Source: Oscillibacter sp. (GTDB lineage Bacteria; Bacillota; Clostridia; Oscillospirales; Oscillospiraceae). From it: 12,815 bases of DNA. Numbering within the stretch: the first letter of the stretch is position 1; each line of letters opens with the position of its first letter. Positions 6,380 through 12,766 of the stretch are shown here, in pieces. The DNA lies in assembly GCA_020025475.1 (NCBI GenBank), contig JAHHSA010000048.1, positions 1 to 12,815 of the forward strand, read 5' to 3'. The position numbers were made by a program, and so were the translations under genes. The notes beneath the pieces were generated by a model, which saw only the letters and a list, made by a program, of their open reading frames with translations, searched no databases and was not told the origin of the DNA.

Positions 6380-6793
6380 ATGAGCAAAGTAGCGATTGTT
6401 TTTTGGAGCGGTACGGGTAACACGGAGGCCATGGCCAAAGCCATTGCCGAGGGTGCCAAGGGTGCAGGTGCAGATGTGGATCTGATGGGTCCCGCCGAGT
6501 TTGACGCTGCCAAGGCTGCCGGGTATTCCGCCATTGCATTTGGCTGCCCTTCCATGGGCAGCGAACAGCTGGAAGATATGGAGTTTGAGCCCATGTGGGA
6601 TGCCGTGAAGGGAAGCCTTGGCGGCAAGAGCGTCTATCTCTTCGGCTCCTATGGCTGGGGCGACGGTGAGTGGATGCGCACCTGGGAGAGTGAAGCCCCC
6701 TGCGACGTTGTGGAGACCTACATCTGCAACGGACTGCCCGGTGATGAAGAATCGGCTGCATGCCGTGAGCTGGGTGCCAAAATGGCTCAGTGA
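6380..6793 (+). CDS. Short-chain flavodoxin
   Basis: A 137-residue FMN-binding electron carrier, the usual length for clostridial short flavodoxins. It starts MSKVAIVFWSGTGNTEAMA, where SGTGNT (10-15) is the FMN-phosphate loop. The GCPSMGSEQLED segment corresponds to the 60s loop and GSYGWGDGEWM to the 90s loop, which together hold the isoalloxazine ring. The start at 6380 is chosen because family N-termini begin here and an AGGA site lies upstream; an ATG at 6362 would add six unlikely residues. Flavodoxins replace ferredoxin when iron is short. Its place behind a DtxR-like operator, as last gene of the operon and just before a strong terminator, fits that role. Confidence 0.9.
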   Translation: MSKVAIVFWSGTGNTEAMAKAIAEGAKGAGADVDLMGPAEFDAAKAAGYSAIAFGCPSMGSEQLEDMEFEPMWDAVKGSLGGKSVYLFGSYGWGDGEWMRTWESEAPCDVVETYICNGLPGDEESAACRELGAKMAQ

Positions 6794-6796
6794 ATC

Positions 6797-6834
6797 AAAA
6801 AAATTCCGATGCCGCATGGCATCGGAATTTTTTT
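6797..6834. terminator. Bidirectional intrinsic terminator
   Basis: A 17-bp perfect stem (6797-6813 with 6818-6834) with loop GCAT. One arm starts with seven A and the other ends with seven T, so it serves the flavodoxin operon on plus and the alcohol dehydrogenase on minus. The TAA stop of the minus-strand gene overlaps its edge. Confidence 0.92.
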
Positions 6835-7867
6835 ACGGTTCAATGGCGATTTTCATCACGCCGTCCCGGTGGTGTTCAAAGAGATCGTATGCCTCCTCAA
6901 TTCGCTCCAGTGGGAAGGTGTGGGTGATGAGAGGAGTGGTGTCCAGTTTGCCCTGGGCGATCAGGTCCAGCGTTTCGGCGCAGTCACAGCCATCCACACC
7001 GCCCGTCTTGAAGATCAGGTTTTTGCCGTACATCTCGGGCAGGGGCAGTATTTGGGGACCGTTGTACAACGCCACCACGGTGACGATGGCGTTGGGCCGG
7101 GCACATTCCCAGGCCATCCGGAAGGTTTCGTCGCTGCCTGCCACTTCCAGTACCACATCCGCACCGCCATGCTGACTGTAGGCCTCGGCCAGATCATGAA
7201 CCTGCTGTGGCCCGCAGGTGATCACCTGGGGCCAGTGCTTCTGAACAAATTGCAGCCGCTGGGGGTCAATATCGCAGATGATGACACGACGGGGTTTTTT
7301 CAGCAGAACACATTGCAGGGCGCATAGGCCGGTGGGACCGGCACCGATGATGAGGACGGTATCCTCTGCGTGAATGTCGGAGATTTTGGCGGCCCAAAAA
7401 CCGGTGGCCAGCACGTCGCCTACAAAGAGGGCCTGCCGGTCTGTCACGCTGTCTGGGATTCTGGTGAGTCCTTGATCAGCGTAGGGAACCCGGACAAACT
7501 CCGCCTGACCGCCGTCAATACGGCAGCCCAGAGCCCAGCCTCCAATGGGGTCGGTACAGTTATTGACCCAGCCATGCTTGCAGAAAAAGCACGCTCCGCA
7601 GAAGGTCTCCACATTGACGGTGACCCGATCACCCGGCTTCACGGTGGTGATGGCGCTGCCCACCTGCTCCACCACACCCACCATCTCATGGCCCAAGGTA
7701 ATGCCGGGGACAGCCCGGGGCACCGAGCCGTGTTTGATGTGGAGGTCACTGGTGCAGATGCTGGACAGAGTCACGCGGACAATGGCGTCCCGGTCGTTTT
7801 GCAAAGTGGGCTTCGGCTTGTCCAAAAAACCGAATTCCCCTTGTCTGATATAGGTGTATGCCTTCAT
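6833..7867 (-). CDS. Zinc-dependent alcohol dehydrogenase (MDR family)
   Basis: A 344-residue medium-chain dehydrogenase/reductase. The N-terminal GroES-like domain has catalytic zinc ligands C38 and H60-E61 (in LGHEMVG) and D151 as a probable further ligand. Structural zinc is held by C90, C93, C96 and C104 (CGACFFC...C). The Rossmann fold has GAGPTG at 175-180, and an acidic residue in ICDIDPQR points to NAD rather than NADP. The substrate cannot be named; secondary alcohols, polyols and similar are all possible. The start at 7867 is set by AAGGAGG just upstream and the family-like MKAYTYI. A longer reading in the same frame to 8056 adds low-complexity arginine- and proline-rich sequence and is rejected. 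A minus-strand promoter near 8102-8130 could drive it through the broken gene upstream. Confidence 0.88.
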   Translation of the reverse strand: MKAYTYIRQGEFGFLDKPKPTLQNDRDAIVRVTLSSICTSDLHIKHGSVPRAVPGITLGHEMVGVVEQVGSAITTVKPGDRVTVNVETFCGACFFCKHGWVNNCTDPIGGWALGCRIDGGQAEFVRVPYADQGLTRIPDSVTDRQALFVGDVLATGFWAAKISDIHAEDTVLIIGAGPTGLCALQCVLLKKPRRVIICDIDPQRLQFVQKHWPQVITCGPQQVHDLAEAYSQHGGADVVLEVAGSDETFRMAWECARPNAIVTVVALYNGPQILPLPEMYGKNLIFKTGGVDGCDCAETLDLIAQGKLDTTPLITHTFPLERIEEAYDLFEHHRDGVMKIAIEP

Positions 7868-7880
7868 ATATGCCTCCTTC

Positions 7881-8075
7881 TCAGTGGCTGTGGATGGGGG
7901 TTTTCCTCTTGGGCGGCGCCTTGTCGCCGTACTTGGCGATGATTGACAGGGACAGTTCCATGCCGGGGACGACCCCGGGAGAGTACACCATCCGGTCCGT
8001 GGGTGCATCCCATTCAATAGCAGCCTGCACCAACAATTGCGCCTAAAACGCGCCATTAGTCAACTTAAACATCAT
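7881..8075 (-). pseudogene. Small broken gene upstream of the alcohol dehydrogenase
   Basis: From ATG-ATG at 8075 the minus frame reads MMFKLTNGAF, meets TAG at 8043-8045 (codon 11), then continues without interruption for 53 codons through AIEWDAPTDRMVYSPGVVPG and ELSLSIIAKYGDKAPPKRK to TGA at 7881-7883. That stop is 13 bases before the alcohol dehydrogenase ATG, so the two would be co-transcribed. The post-stop part is protein-like in composition and could be the C-terminus of a larger ancestral protein whose 5' part is lost. I do not recognise the family. Either a nonsense-mutated small gene or a truncation remnant is possible. Confidence 0.35.
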
Positions 8076-8101
8076 AGGCCTTAACGCTGATGAGCAACTC
8101 T

Positions 8102-8130
8102 ATTATACGGGAGAATTTTAGAATGGACAA
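8102..8130 (-). promoter_or_regulatory. Minus-strand promoter toward the alcohol dehydrogenase
   Basis: On the minus strand TTGTCC (8125-8130), a 17-base spacer and a perfect TATAAT (8102-8107). It would transcribe the broken small gene and then the alcohol dehydrogenase, leaving a leader of about 230 bases before the latter. Confidence 0.5.
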
Positions 8131-8254
8131 GTATATTTACGATGAAGGCAACGGCCAGTGGTGCTCCCGTTGTGATCATAGCGGGCAGAATATGGGGCTT
8201 CTCGGAGCTTTCCAGATTGGCCATGCTCTGCCCAGGGAGAAAAGCGGGAAGTAA
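8123..8254 (+). CDS. Small hypothetical ORF, possibly a TnpV-like remnant
   Basis: A 43-residue frame starting MDKYIYDEGNGQWCSRCDHS, preceded by GGGAG 9 bases upstream. The first ten residues recall the YIYDE-NGLWYE start of transposon-associated TnpV-type proteins of gut Firmicutes, but the rest does not match, so it would be a short decayed fragment. A C-x2-C pair is present. It overlaps the opposing promoter at 8102-8130. After the stop another short open reading (VIYEALGAQDVDGTLPLVG) runs to about 8335 in a shifted frame, consistent with decay. Coding status is uncertain. Confidence 0.25.
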   Translation: MDKYIYDEGNGQWCSRCDHSGQNMGLLGAFQIGHALPREKSGK

Positions 8255-8306
8255 TTTATGAAGCCCTTGGCGCGCAAGACGTTGACGGCACTCTACCGCT
8301 GGTCGG

Positions 8307-8335
8307 TTGCCGCAAATGGCCGGCGGTGGTAAAAT
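8307..8335 (+). promoter_or_regulatory. Promoter of the XRE-membrane regulator gene
   Basis: TTGCCG (8307-8312), a 17-base spacer and TAAAAT (8330-8335) with an extended TG one base before the -10. Initiation near 8342 would give a very short leader of about 12 bases. Confidence 0.5.
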
Positions 8336-8353
8336 AAAACAAGAGGTGAGCAC

Positions 8354-9118
8354 ATGGAATCCATTGATATGCAGCGGTTCGGCCAGTTTGTCAGCCAACT
8401 GCGAAAGAAACAGAATATGACGCAGCGGGAGCTGGCGGACCGCCTGGGCGTCTCTGATAAGGCCGTCAGCAAATGGGAACGGGCTCTGAGTCTTCCTGAC
8501 GTCGCACTGCTGCTGCCCCTGGCGGAGTGTTTGGGAGTCAGCGTGACAGAACTGCTGCAGGGGGGACGGATGACGGAGAATTCCACATTCTCCATGGAGA
8601 ATGTGGAAAAGTTGATGCAGGAAACCCTGCGGCTTTCCAAGGAAGAACAGGCCATCCGCCATGCGGCCCGGAAGGAACGGCAGAGAAACTTCTGCCTGTG
8701 CGTGGTCATTGCGGCGGCAGAGCTGGTGATGATAGCACGGGGATCTATCCATGGCTGGCCGGTGTCGTCCGCATTCTGGGTCGTTGAGGCTTTGATGCTG
8801 TTTTTTGGTGCCTATTTTTCCTTTGGCGCACGGGAGACCCTGCCCGCTTACTATGACTACGCGAAGCTGGGATTTTATCAGCACGGTGCGTTCCGAATGA
8901 ATGTGCCGGGGGTCCGGTTTACGAACCAAAACTGGCCCTACATTGTTCGCGGTCTCCACACCCTGATGATGGGAATCCTGGTGGGCCTGCCTGCGGTCTG
9001 TCTGGCGGTCAACATCCTGTCCCAAACTCTTTGGGCCAGAGCGGAACTGGGGGTGGCAATGCTGACGACATTCTCCATTTTTCTGCCCATCTATGTGTGC
9101 GGAAAAAAATACGAATAA
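8354..9118 (+). CDS. HTH_XRE regulator with C-terminal membrane domain
   Basis: A 254-residue protein. Residues about 8-68 form a Cro/C1-type helix-turn-helix (QLRKKQNMTQRELADRLGVS then DKAVSKWERALSLPDVALL). A linker of about 40 charged residues follows, then about four hydrophobic segments near 112-130, 137-158, 196-222 and 230-250. This is the common Firmicute design of a DNA-binding head on a membrane anchor, thought to sense envelope or peptide signals; ligand and targets are unknown. AGAGGTGA lies just before the ATG. No transporter or toxin partner is adjacent: the neighbours are a broken stretch on the left and a lipoprotein with its own promoter on the right. A perfect 28-bp palindrome lies in the codons right after the DNA-binding domain. 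Confidence 0.82.
   Translation: MESIDMQRFGQFVSQLRKKQNMTQRELADRLGVSDKAVSKWERALSLPDVALLLPLAECLGVSVTELLQGGRMTENSTFSMENVEKLMQETLRLSKEEQAIRHAARKERQRNFCLCVVIAAAELVMIARGSIHGWPVSSAFWVVEALMLFFGAYFSFGARETLPAYYDYAKLGFYQHGAFRMNVPGVRFTNQNWPYIVRGLHTLMMGILVGLPAVCLAVNILSQTLWARAELGVAMLTTFSIFLPIYVCGKKYE
8581..8608. repeat. Perfect 28-bp palindrome inside the XRE gene
   Basis: The half-site TTCCACATTCTCCA is followed directly by its exact reverse complement, with no spacer. It covers codons for residues 76-85 (STFSMENVE region), at the border between the helix-turn-helix domain and the linker. It could act as an operator on DNA or as an mRNA hairpin. Confidence 0.9.
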
Positions 9119-9204
9119 CGCTGACAAATCAAATCCACAGTTGCCCAAAAAGGCTTATCGACAACCGGAATGCCCACTTCAACCTTGAAAAAAGGCGAAA
9201 TAAG

Positions 9205-9242
9205 GGAAGCGCTTCCGTGCAAGGGGGCTGAACCCCTTGCAC
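9205..9242. repeat. Two adjacent inverted repeats between the XRE gene and the lipoprotein
   Basis: GGAAGCGCTTCC (9205-9216) is a perfect 12-bp palindrome. It is followed immediately by a 10-bp stem, GTGCAAGGGG (9217-9226) with CCCCTTGCAC (9233-9242), loop GCTGAA. Neither is followed by a T run on plus. The second may still end XRE transcription, or the pair may be a small repeat element. The rest of 9119-9380 holds no gene that I can see. Confidence 0.6.
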
Positions 9243-9336
9243 ACATTCCACCGCGATTTACGGTCACCAGTCTTTGGCGCAGTTTTTAGACAAGCTGAAA
9301 ATTCAAAAACAGGTCATGATTTTTCGCCTCTGCGTG

Positions 9337-9345
9337 TGGTACACT
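9337..9345 (+). promoter_or_regulatory. Possible extended -10 promoter of the lipoprotein gene
   Basis: TGGTACACT, an extended -10 of the same form as the TGGTATACT before the bile salt hydrolase. No good -35 is seen. Initiation near 9352 would give a leader of about 30 bases. Confidence 0.35.
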
Positions 9346-9380
9346 TTTGGTATTCCATTGAGAAGCGAAAGGTGTTTTTT

Positions 9381-10262
9381 ATGAAAAAATGGATGTTGAC
9401 ACTGACTGCACTGTGTCTTGCGCTGACCGTAGTCGGCTGCGGGCAGAAGGACACCGGGACGGAGCAGCCGCCCTTGCAGGAGGTCACATACAGCAATCTG
9501 GCCGACGAAGAGACCCGGAATCAGGCAAAAGAGATGATGGCAGGGGCCGGGATCACCCCGGAACAGATCCAGGTCTTCTTTGACCATGTGGAACAGTTCA
9601 ACAGCACCGTCCGCCCGGATGAGCTGACGGATGGCTTTGAGACCCGCGGTATCCTGGAGACGAAATACGACCCCTGGCAGATGCAGGAGGAGTGGACAAC
9701 GGCCTACCCCGACTTTTTGGGCTACAACTGCCGGATCACGTCCTACGGACTGCTTTACAATATGATAACGGTGCCTGTCAGCGGAGAGCGCCCCAACGAG
9801 GACATGGTCTTTGACCTGGATTCTCTGGAACAGGATGATTCCTCCTTTCCGGGGCGGGTAGACGCCTTCGGTTCTCTCTTTGCCTATGTGCCCACGGAAG
9901 CTACCAAGAATATTCAGGTTCATTTGAAGAACCTGCAAAAGGACTGGGCGGAGCGGGGCATCGTCTTTGCGGACAACCCGAAGGCCCGGATGATCTCCGT
10001 GGTGCTCCACACAAACCTGGACGGCGATGAGCTGTTTATCGGTCATGCAGGTGTTCTCTTCCCCACGGAAGATGGACTGTACTTCCTGGAGAAGCTCTCG
10101 TTCCAGGAACCCTATCAGTGGGTGAAGTTCCGGAACCGGACGGAGCTGTCTGACTACCTGATGATCAAATATGATCTCGACGAGAACCAGCCCACGGCCC
10201 CGCCCTTCATTTTGGAAAATGATCAGCTGATGGATGGGTTCCGCCCAAGACCCGCAGTCTGA
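9381..10262 (+). CDS. DUF4300 family lipoprotein
   Basis: A 293-residue predicted lipoprotein. The N-terminus is a type II signal peptide, MKKWMLTLTALCLALTVVGC, with the lipidated cysteine at 20, so the mature protein is anchored on the outer face of the membrane. The remainder matches DUF4300, a family of unknown function also found in streptococci: TYSNLADEETRNQAKEMM, FFDHVEQFNSTV, GYNCRITSY, TEATKNIQVHLKNLQKDW, FIGHAGVLFPTEDG and EKLSFQEPYQWVKFRN occur in family order. Length is normal and there are no interruptions. The start at 9381 has AAAGGTG 6 bases upstream; an upstream in-frame ATG at 9237 would hide the signal peptide and is rejected. It is a single-gene unit closed by a strong hairpin, next to but not co-transcribed with the bile salt hydrolase gene. 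Confidence 0.85.
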   Translation: MKKWMLTLTALCLALTVVGCGQKDTGTEQPPLQEVTYSNLADEETRNQAKEMMAGAGITPEQIQVFFDHVEQFNSTVRPDELTDGFETRGILETKYDPWQMQEEWTTAYPDFLGYNCRITSYGLLYNMITVPVSGERPNEDMVFDLDSLEQDDSSFPGRVDAFGSLFAYVPTEATKNIQVHLKNLQKDWAERGIVFADNPKARMISVVLHTNLDGDELFIGHAGVLFPTEDGLYFLEKLSFQEPYQWVKFRNRTELSDYLMIKYDLDENQPTAPPFILENDQLMDGFRPRPAV

Positions 10263-10269
10263 CTGAGAG

Positions 10270-10310
10270 TTGCCGCCTGTCTGTATCATTCGGACAGGCG
10301 GCAATTCTTT
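10270..10310 (+). terminator. Intrinsic terminator after the DUF4300 gene
   Basis: A 12-bp perfect stem, TTGCCGCCTGTC (10270-10281) with GACAGGCGGCAA (10293-10304), an 11-base loop, then TTCTTT. It starts 7 bases after the stop codon. Confidence 0.85.
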
Positions 10311-10341
10311 ACAATTTATCAATTATCGTCAGGGAAGCAGG

Positions 10342-10350
10342 TGGTATACT
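10342..10350 (+). promoter_or_regulatory. Extended -10 promoter of the bile salt hydrolase gene
   Basis: TGGTATACT has an extended TG and a near-consensus -10 (10345-10350), with only a poor -35. Initiation near 10357 gives a leader of about 24 bases, so expression looks simple and no bile-responsive operator is evident. Confidence 0.5.
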
Positions 10351-10380
10351 GCTGTTGAACAAACAACAGGAGGAACGCGT

Positions 10381-11355
10381 ATGTGTACAGCATTGGCCTG
10401 GCGTCGAGGACACAGCTACTTTGGTCGGAATCTGGATTTGGAGATCTCCTATGGAGAAAAGGTGGTGGTAACGCCTCGGAATTACCGGTTTGCCCTGAAA
10501 AACGGGACGGAGTATCACAACACCTATGCGCTCATGGGAATGGGCATGGTGATGGAGGAGTATCCTTTCTACTACGAGGCTTTCAATGAGGCGGGGCTTG
10601 CCATGGCCGGACTCAACTTCCCGAAAAGTGCGGTCTATCAGGAGCCGAAGGAGGGGATGGACAACATCTCTCCCTTTGAGCTGATGCCCTGGATTCTGGG
10701 ACAGGCGGCCACTGTGGAACAGGCACGCACACTGCTGGAGCGGCTGAATCTCACCAACATCCCCTATGGGCCCCAGATGCCTCTGGCACCGCTGCACTTC
10801 ATGATCAGCGACCGGAAGGAAAGCATTGTGGTGGAGCCGATGGCGGAGGGACTTCGGATCTGTGCCGATCCCTATGACGTGATGACCAATGAACCGCCCT
10901 TCGACTTTCAGCTGTGGAATTTGCAGCAGTATCTCCATCTAAGCCCTAAAAATCAACCAAACACCTTCACTCCACTCAACGATATGCAGACCTATGCGGT
11001 TGGCATGGGCGCGGTAGGCCTGCCGGGGGACACCTCCAGCATCTCCCGGTTTGTCCGGGCGACCTTCAATCTGGCAAACTCCACCTGCGATGATACGGAG
11101 ACGTCCTGCGTCGGGCAGGTGTTCCACGTTCTGGACTCTGTGTCCATGGTGAGGGGAGCAACCATCACCGATCACGGCCAGCTGGATATCACGGCCTACA
11201 GCTGCTGTATGGACCTGGACGGGCGGATGTACTACTACAAAACCTACGACAACAGCCAGATCACGGCCCTCTCCATGGACCGTGCAGAGCTGGACGGGAC
11301 ACACCTGACCGTCTACGAGCTGATCAAAGAGCAGCAGCTGCGAAACGGAAATTGA
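10381..11355 (+). CDS. bsh: Bile salt hydrolase (choloylglycine hydrolase family)
   Basis: A 324-residue N-terminal-nucleophile amidase that removes glycine or taurine from conjugated bile acids; it is predicted cytosolic, having no signal peptide. After loss of Met the protein starts with the catalytic C2 (MCTALAW). The other family active-site residues are present: R16 and D19 in GRNLD, N79 in NEAGLAMAGLNFP, N170 in MTNEPPFD, and R223 in GLPGDTSSISRFVR. The GLPGD loop, the MVRGAT segment and the closing SCCMDLDGRMYYYKTYDN resemble clostridial bile salt hydrolases such as that of C. perfringens, more than penicillin V acylases. AGGAGG lies 7 bases before the ATG; an upstream in-frame reading from 10270 would place the nucleophile internally and is rejected. 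Glyco/tauro preference cannot be read from sequence by eye. Confidence 0.92.
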   Translation: MCTALAWRRGHSYFGRNLDLEISYGEKVVVTPRNYRFALKNGTEYHNTYALMGMGMVMEEYPFYYEAFNEAGLAMAGLNFPKSAVYQEPKEGMDNISPFELMPWILGQAATVEQARTLLERLNLTNIPYGPQMPLAPLHFMISDRKESIVVEPMAEGLRICADPYDVMTNEPPFDFQLWNLQQYLHLSPKNQPNTFTPLNDMQTYAVGMGAVGLPGDTSSISRFVRATFNLANSTCDDTETSCVGQVFHVLDSVSMVRGATITDHGQLDITAYSCCMDLDGRMYYYKTYDNSQITALSMDRAELDGTHLTVYELIKEQQLRNGN

Positions 11356-11376
11356 ACACCATAGAGATCAAAACAG

Positions 11377-11418
11377 ACCCCCGGTCCGCAGAAATTTTCT
11401 GCGGACCGGGGGTTTCTT
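11377..11418. terminator. Bidirectional terminator between bsh and the aldo/keto reductase
   Basis: A near-perfect 37-base inverted repeat (11377-11413) starting ACCCCCGGTCCGCAGA with its complement, followed by TTTCTT on plus. On minus the exit tract contains TTTT. It lies between two convergent genes, 21 bases after the bsh stop. Confidence 0.9.
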
Positions 11419-11432
11419 GCCTGCGGAAAAAA

Positions 11433-12431
11433 TTATTTGTCCAGCTCCCGCACCTGTGCGGGCTTTGCGGCCTCGCTGAGCAGAGCGGCGTCCTCGTCGG
11501 TGAGGACAATGTCCAGAGACTTGCAGGTGTTCACCATAGTCTCGGGACGGCGGAAGCCGGTCAGCAGGTTCAGGTTGGGATACTGTTGCAGCGTCCAGGC
11601 CTGGACCAGGTTGGAGTAGGTGCAGTGGTACTTCTCCGTCAGAGGCTCCATGACACGGAACAGATCGTGAATGGCACCCTTGATGGGCTCATGAATCCAG
11701 GGCAGCTTGCCCCGGACGTCGCCCTTGGGGAAGGTGCGGTCCACATAGTCCGGCGCGGTGAGGAAGCCCTCCTCCAAAGCGCCGTAGACCTGGAAGACGG
11801 TATCATGCTTTTTCGTGGTGGGGAAGTACGCCTCACCGTGGTAGGGAGCCAGCAGGCTGTATTGCTCCTGGACCAGGGCCACCGGGCCGAACTGCTCGTA
11901 GGCGTCCAGGTCAGCGGGTTTGGAGTTGGACAGGCCGATGGCTCGGATCTTGCCCTCCTTCACCATGTCCTGCAGTGCGCCCATGGTTTCTTCCACGGGC
12001 CAGTCCTTGCAGACGTAGTGGACCACGATCAGGTCCAGATAGTCCGTCTGCATCCGGCGCAGGGAGTCTTCCACGTCCCGGCGGACTGCCTTGGCGCTGG
12101 TGTCGTTCTCCACTGTGTATCCATCCCGCTCGTAGTGGAAGTTGCCACCCTCGTTGCGCCAGTTCAGAGAGCACTTGGTTTGCAGCAGAAAGTGGTTCCG
12201 GCGTCCGTTTTTCAGCGCCTTGCCCAGAAGTTCTTCGCTGACGCCGGTGCCGTACACGGGAGCGGTATCAATATAGTTGATGCCTAGGTCTTTGGCGGTA
12301 TCCAGCAGGCGCTCCACATCGCTCACGCCCGGATTCTGGTCCGACCACACGCTGCCGCCGCCAATGCCCCAGGTGCCAAAGGAAACGACGGATGCGTTCA
12401 AGTCACTTTTTCCCAGCTTTTGATATCTCAT
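11433..12431 (-). CDS. Aldo/keto reductase, IolS/AKR11-like
   Basis: A 332-residue NAD(P)H-dependent oxidoreductase with a TIM-barrel fold. The catalytic tetrad is intact: D55 and Y60 in YIDTAPVYG, K86 in LLQTKC, H138 in DLIVVHY. The N-terminal FGTWGIGGG-W motif and the KIRAIGLSNSKPADLDAYEQ block resemble Bacillus IolS-type enzymes (AKR11). The late LTGFRRPETMVNTCKSL block is the usual C-terminal cofactor-phosphate region, with R and E placed for NADPH. The physiological substrate is unknown, and no inositol genes are nearby. TGGAGG lies 7 bases before the ATG at 12431; a longer reading to 12488 would start upstream of this site and is rejected. It is a single-gene unit on the minus strand. 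Confidence 0.9.
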   Translation of the reverse strand: MRYQKLGKSDLNASVVSFGTWGIGGGSVWSDQNPGVSDVERLLDTAKDLGINYIDTAPVYGTGVSEELLGKALKNGRRNHFLLQTKCSLNWRNEGGNFHYERDGYTVENDTSAKAVRRDVEDSLRRMQTDYLDLIVVHYVCKDWPVEETMGALQDMVKEGKIRAIGLSNSKPADLDAYEQFGPVALVQEQYSLLAPYHGEAYFPTTKKHDTVFQVYGALEEGFLTAPDYVDRTFPKGDVRGKLPWIHEPIKGAIHDLFRVMEPLTEKYHCTYSNLVQAWTLQQYPNLNLLTGFRRPETMVNTCKSLDIVLTDEDAALLSEAAKPAQVRELDK

Positions 12432-12452
12432 CTCACAGCCTCCATCTGTCCG

Positions 12453-12474
12453 CTGTCTGCCGGTTTGCAGACAG
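12453..12474 (-). other. Hairpin in the 5' leader of the aldo/keto reductase
   Basis: CTGTCTGC and GCAGACAG form an 8-bp perfect stem with a 6-base loop, in the roughly 50-base leader between promoter and ribosome site. It may stabilise the mRNA or be a repressor site. Confidence 0.45.
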
Positions 12475-12487
12475 GAGTGTTGCCACA

Positions 12488-12496
12488 ATTATACCA
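12488..12496 (-). promoter_or_regulatory. Extended -10 promoter of the aldo/keto reductase
   Basis: On the minus strand TGGTATAAT: a perfect -10 with extended TG. No good -35 is seen at 17 bases. Initiation is expected near 12481. Confidence 0.55.
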
Positions 12497-12547
12497 TAGG
12501 GAGGCAGAGAAAGTACAGCGTGGGATTTCCACAAGCCTGTAAGAGGC

Positions 12548-12766
12548 TTACCAGCCAGTGCCGCCGATTTCTATGTGCCAGCCGTCGTCCTCCTGCCGAA
12601 TCCAGGTGCAGCGGTAGTATTCATATGCTCCTGCGGGAATTGACGGATCACTGCCGGTGTATTCCCCGGTGTTGCCCGGCATGGCGCTATTTAAAGCGCG
12701 TTCGTTTTCCGGAACAAAGATCACGGTTGTGCGGAAGGGATATGTAGTACTACATAACCTTCTACG
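12548..12766 (-). pseudogene. C-terminal coding remnant at the right edge
   Basis: On the minus strand a frame is open from just after a TAG (12767-12769) to TAA at 12548-12550. Its last 60 or so codons look like real protein: TTVIFVPENERALNSAMPG, NTGEYTGSDPSIPAGAYEYY and WIRQEDDGWHIEIGGTGW. There is no usable start codon at its upstream end, and the frame upstream of the TAG does not continue it, so this is either a truncated C-terminus or a frameshifted gene entering from the right. I do not recognise the family beyond a likely secreted or lipoprotein C-terminal domain, which is a guess. Its upstream limit coincides with a 16-bp palindrome. Confidence 0.45.
12741..12756. repeat. 16-bp perfect palindrome near the right edge
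   Basis: TATGTAGTACTACATA is its own reverse complement. It sits where the protein-like remnant begins and could be a repressor operator of the ATGT-N-ACAT kind or a break point; one 16-bp palindrome in a window this size is not rare. Confidence 0.7.

Noticed and set aside
6809..7327. Plus-strand open frame antisense to the alcohol dehydrogenase, and the next one at 7370-7942
   Set aside because: The minus strand encodes all zinc-ligand and Rossmann motifs; the plus frames are mirror shadows, and the first begins inside the bidirectional terminator.
8043..8045. UAG as pyrrolysine or readthrough codon
   Set aside because: No supporting element or pylT is in the window, and the neighbouring product is unidentified; simple decay is more likely.
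11352..12287. 311-codon plus-strand open frame antisense to the aldo/keto reductase
   Set aside because: It starts within bsh, crosses a strong terminator, and opposes an intact catalytic tetrad on minus.
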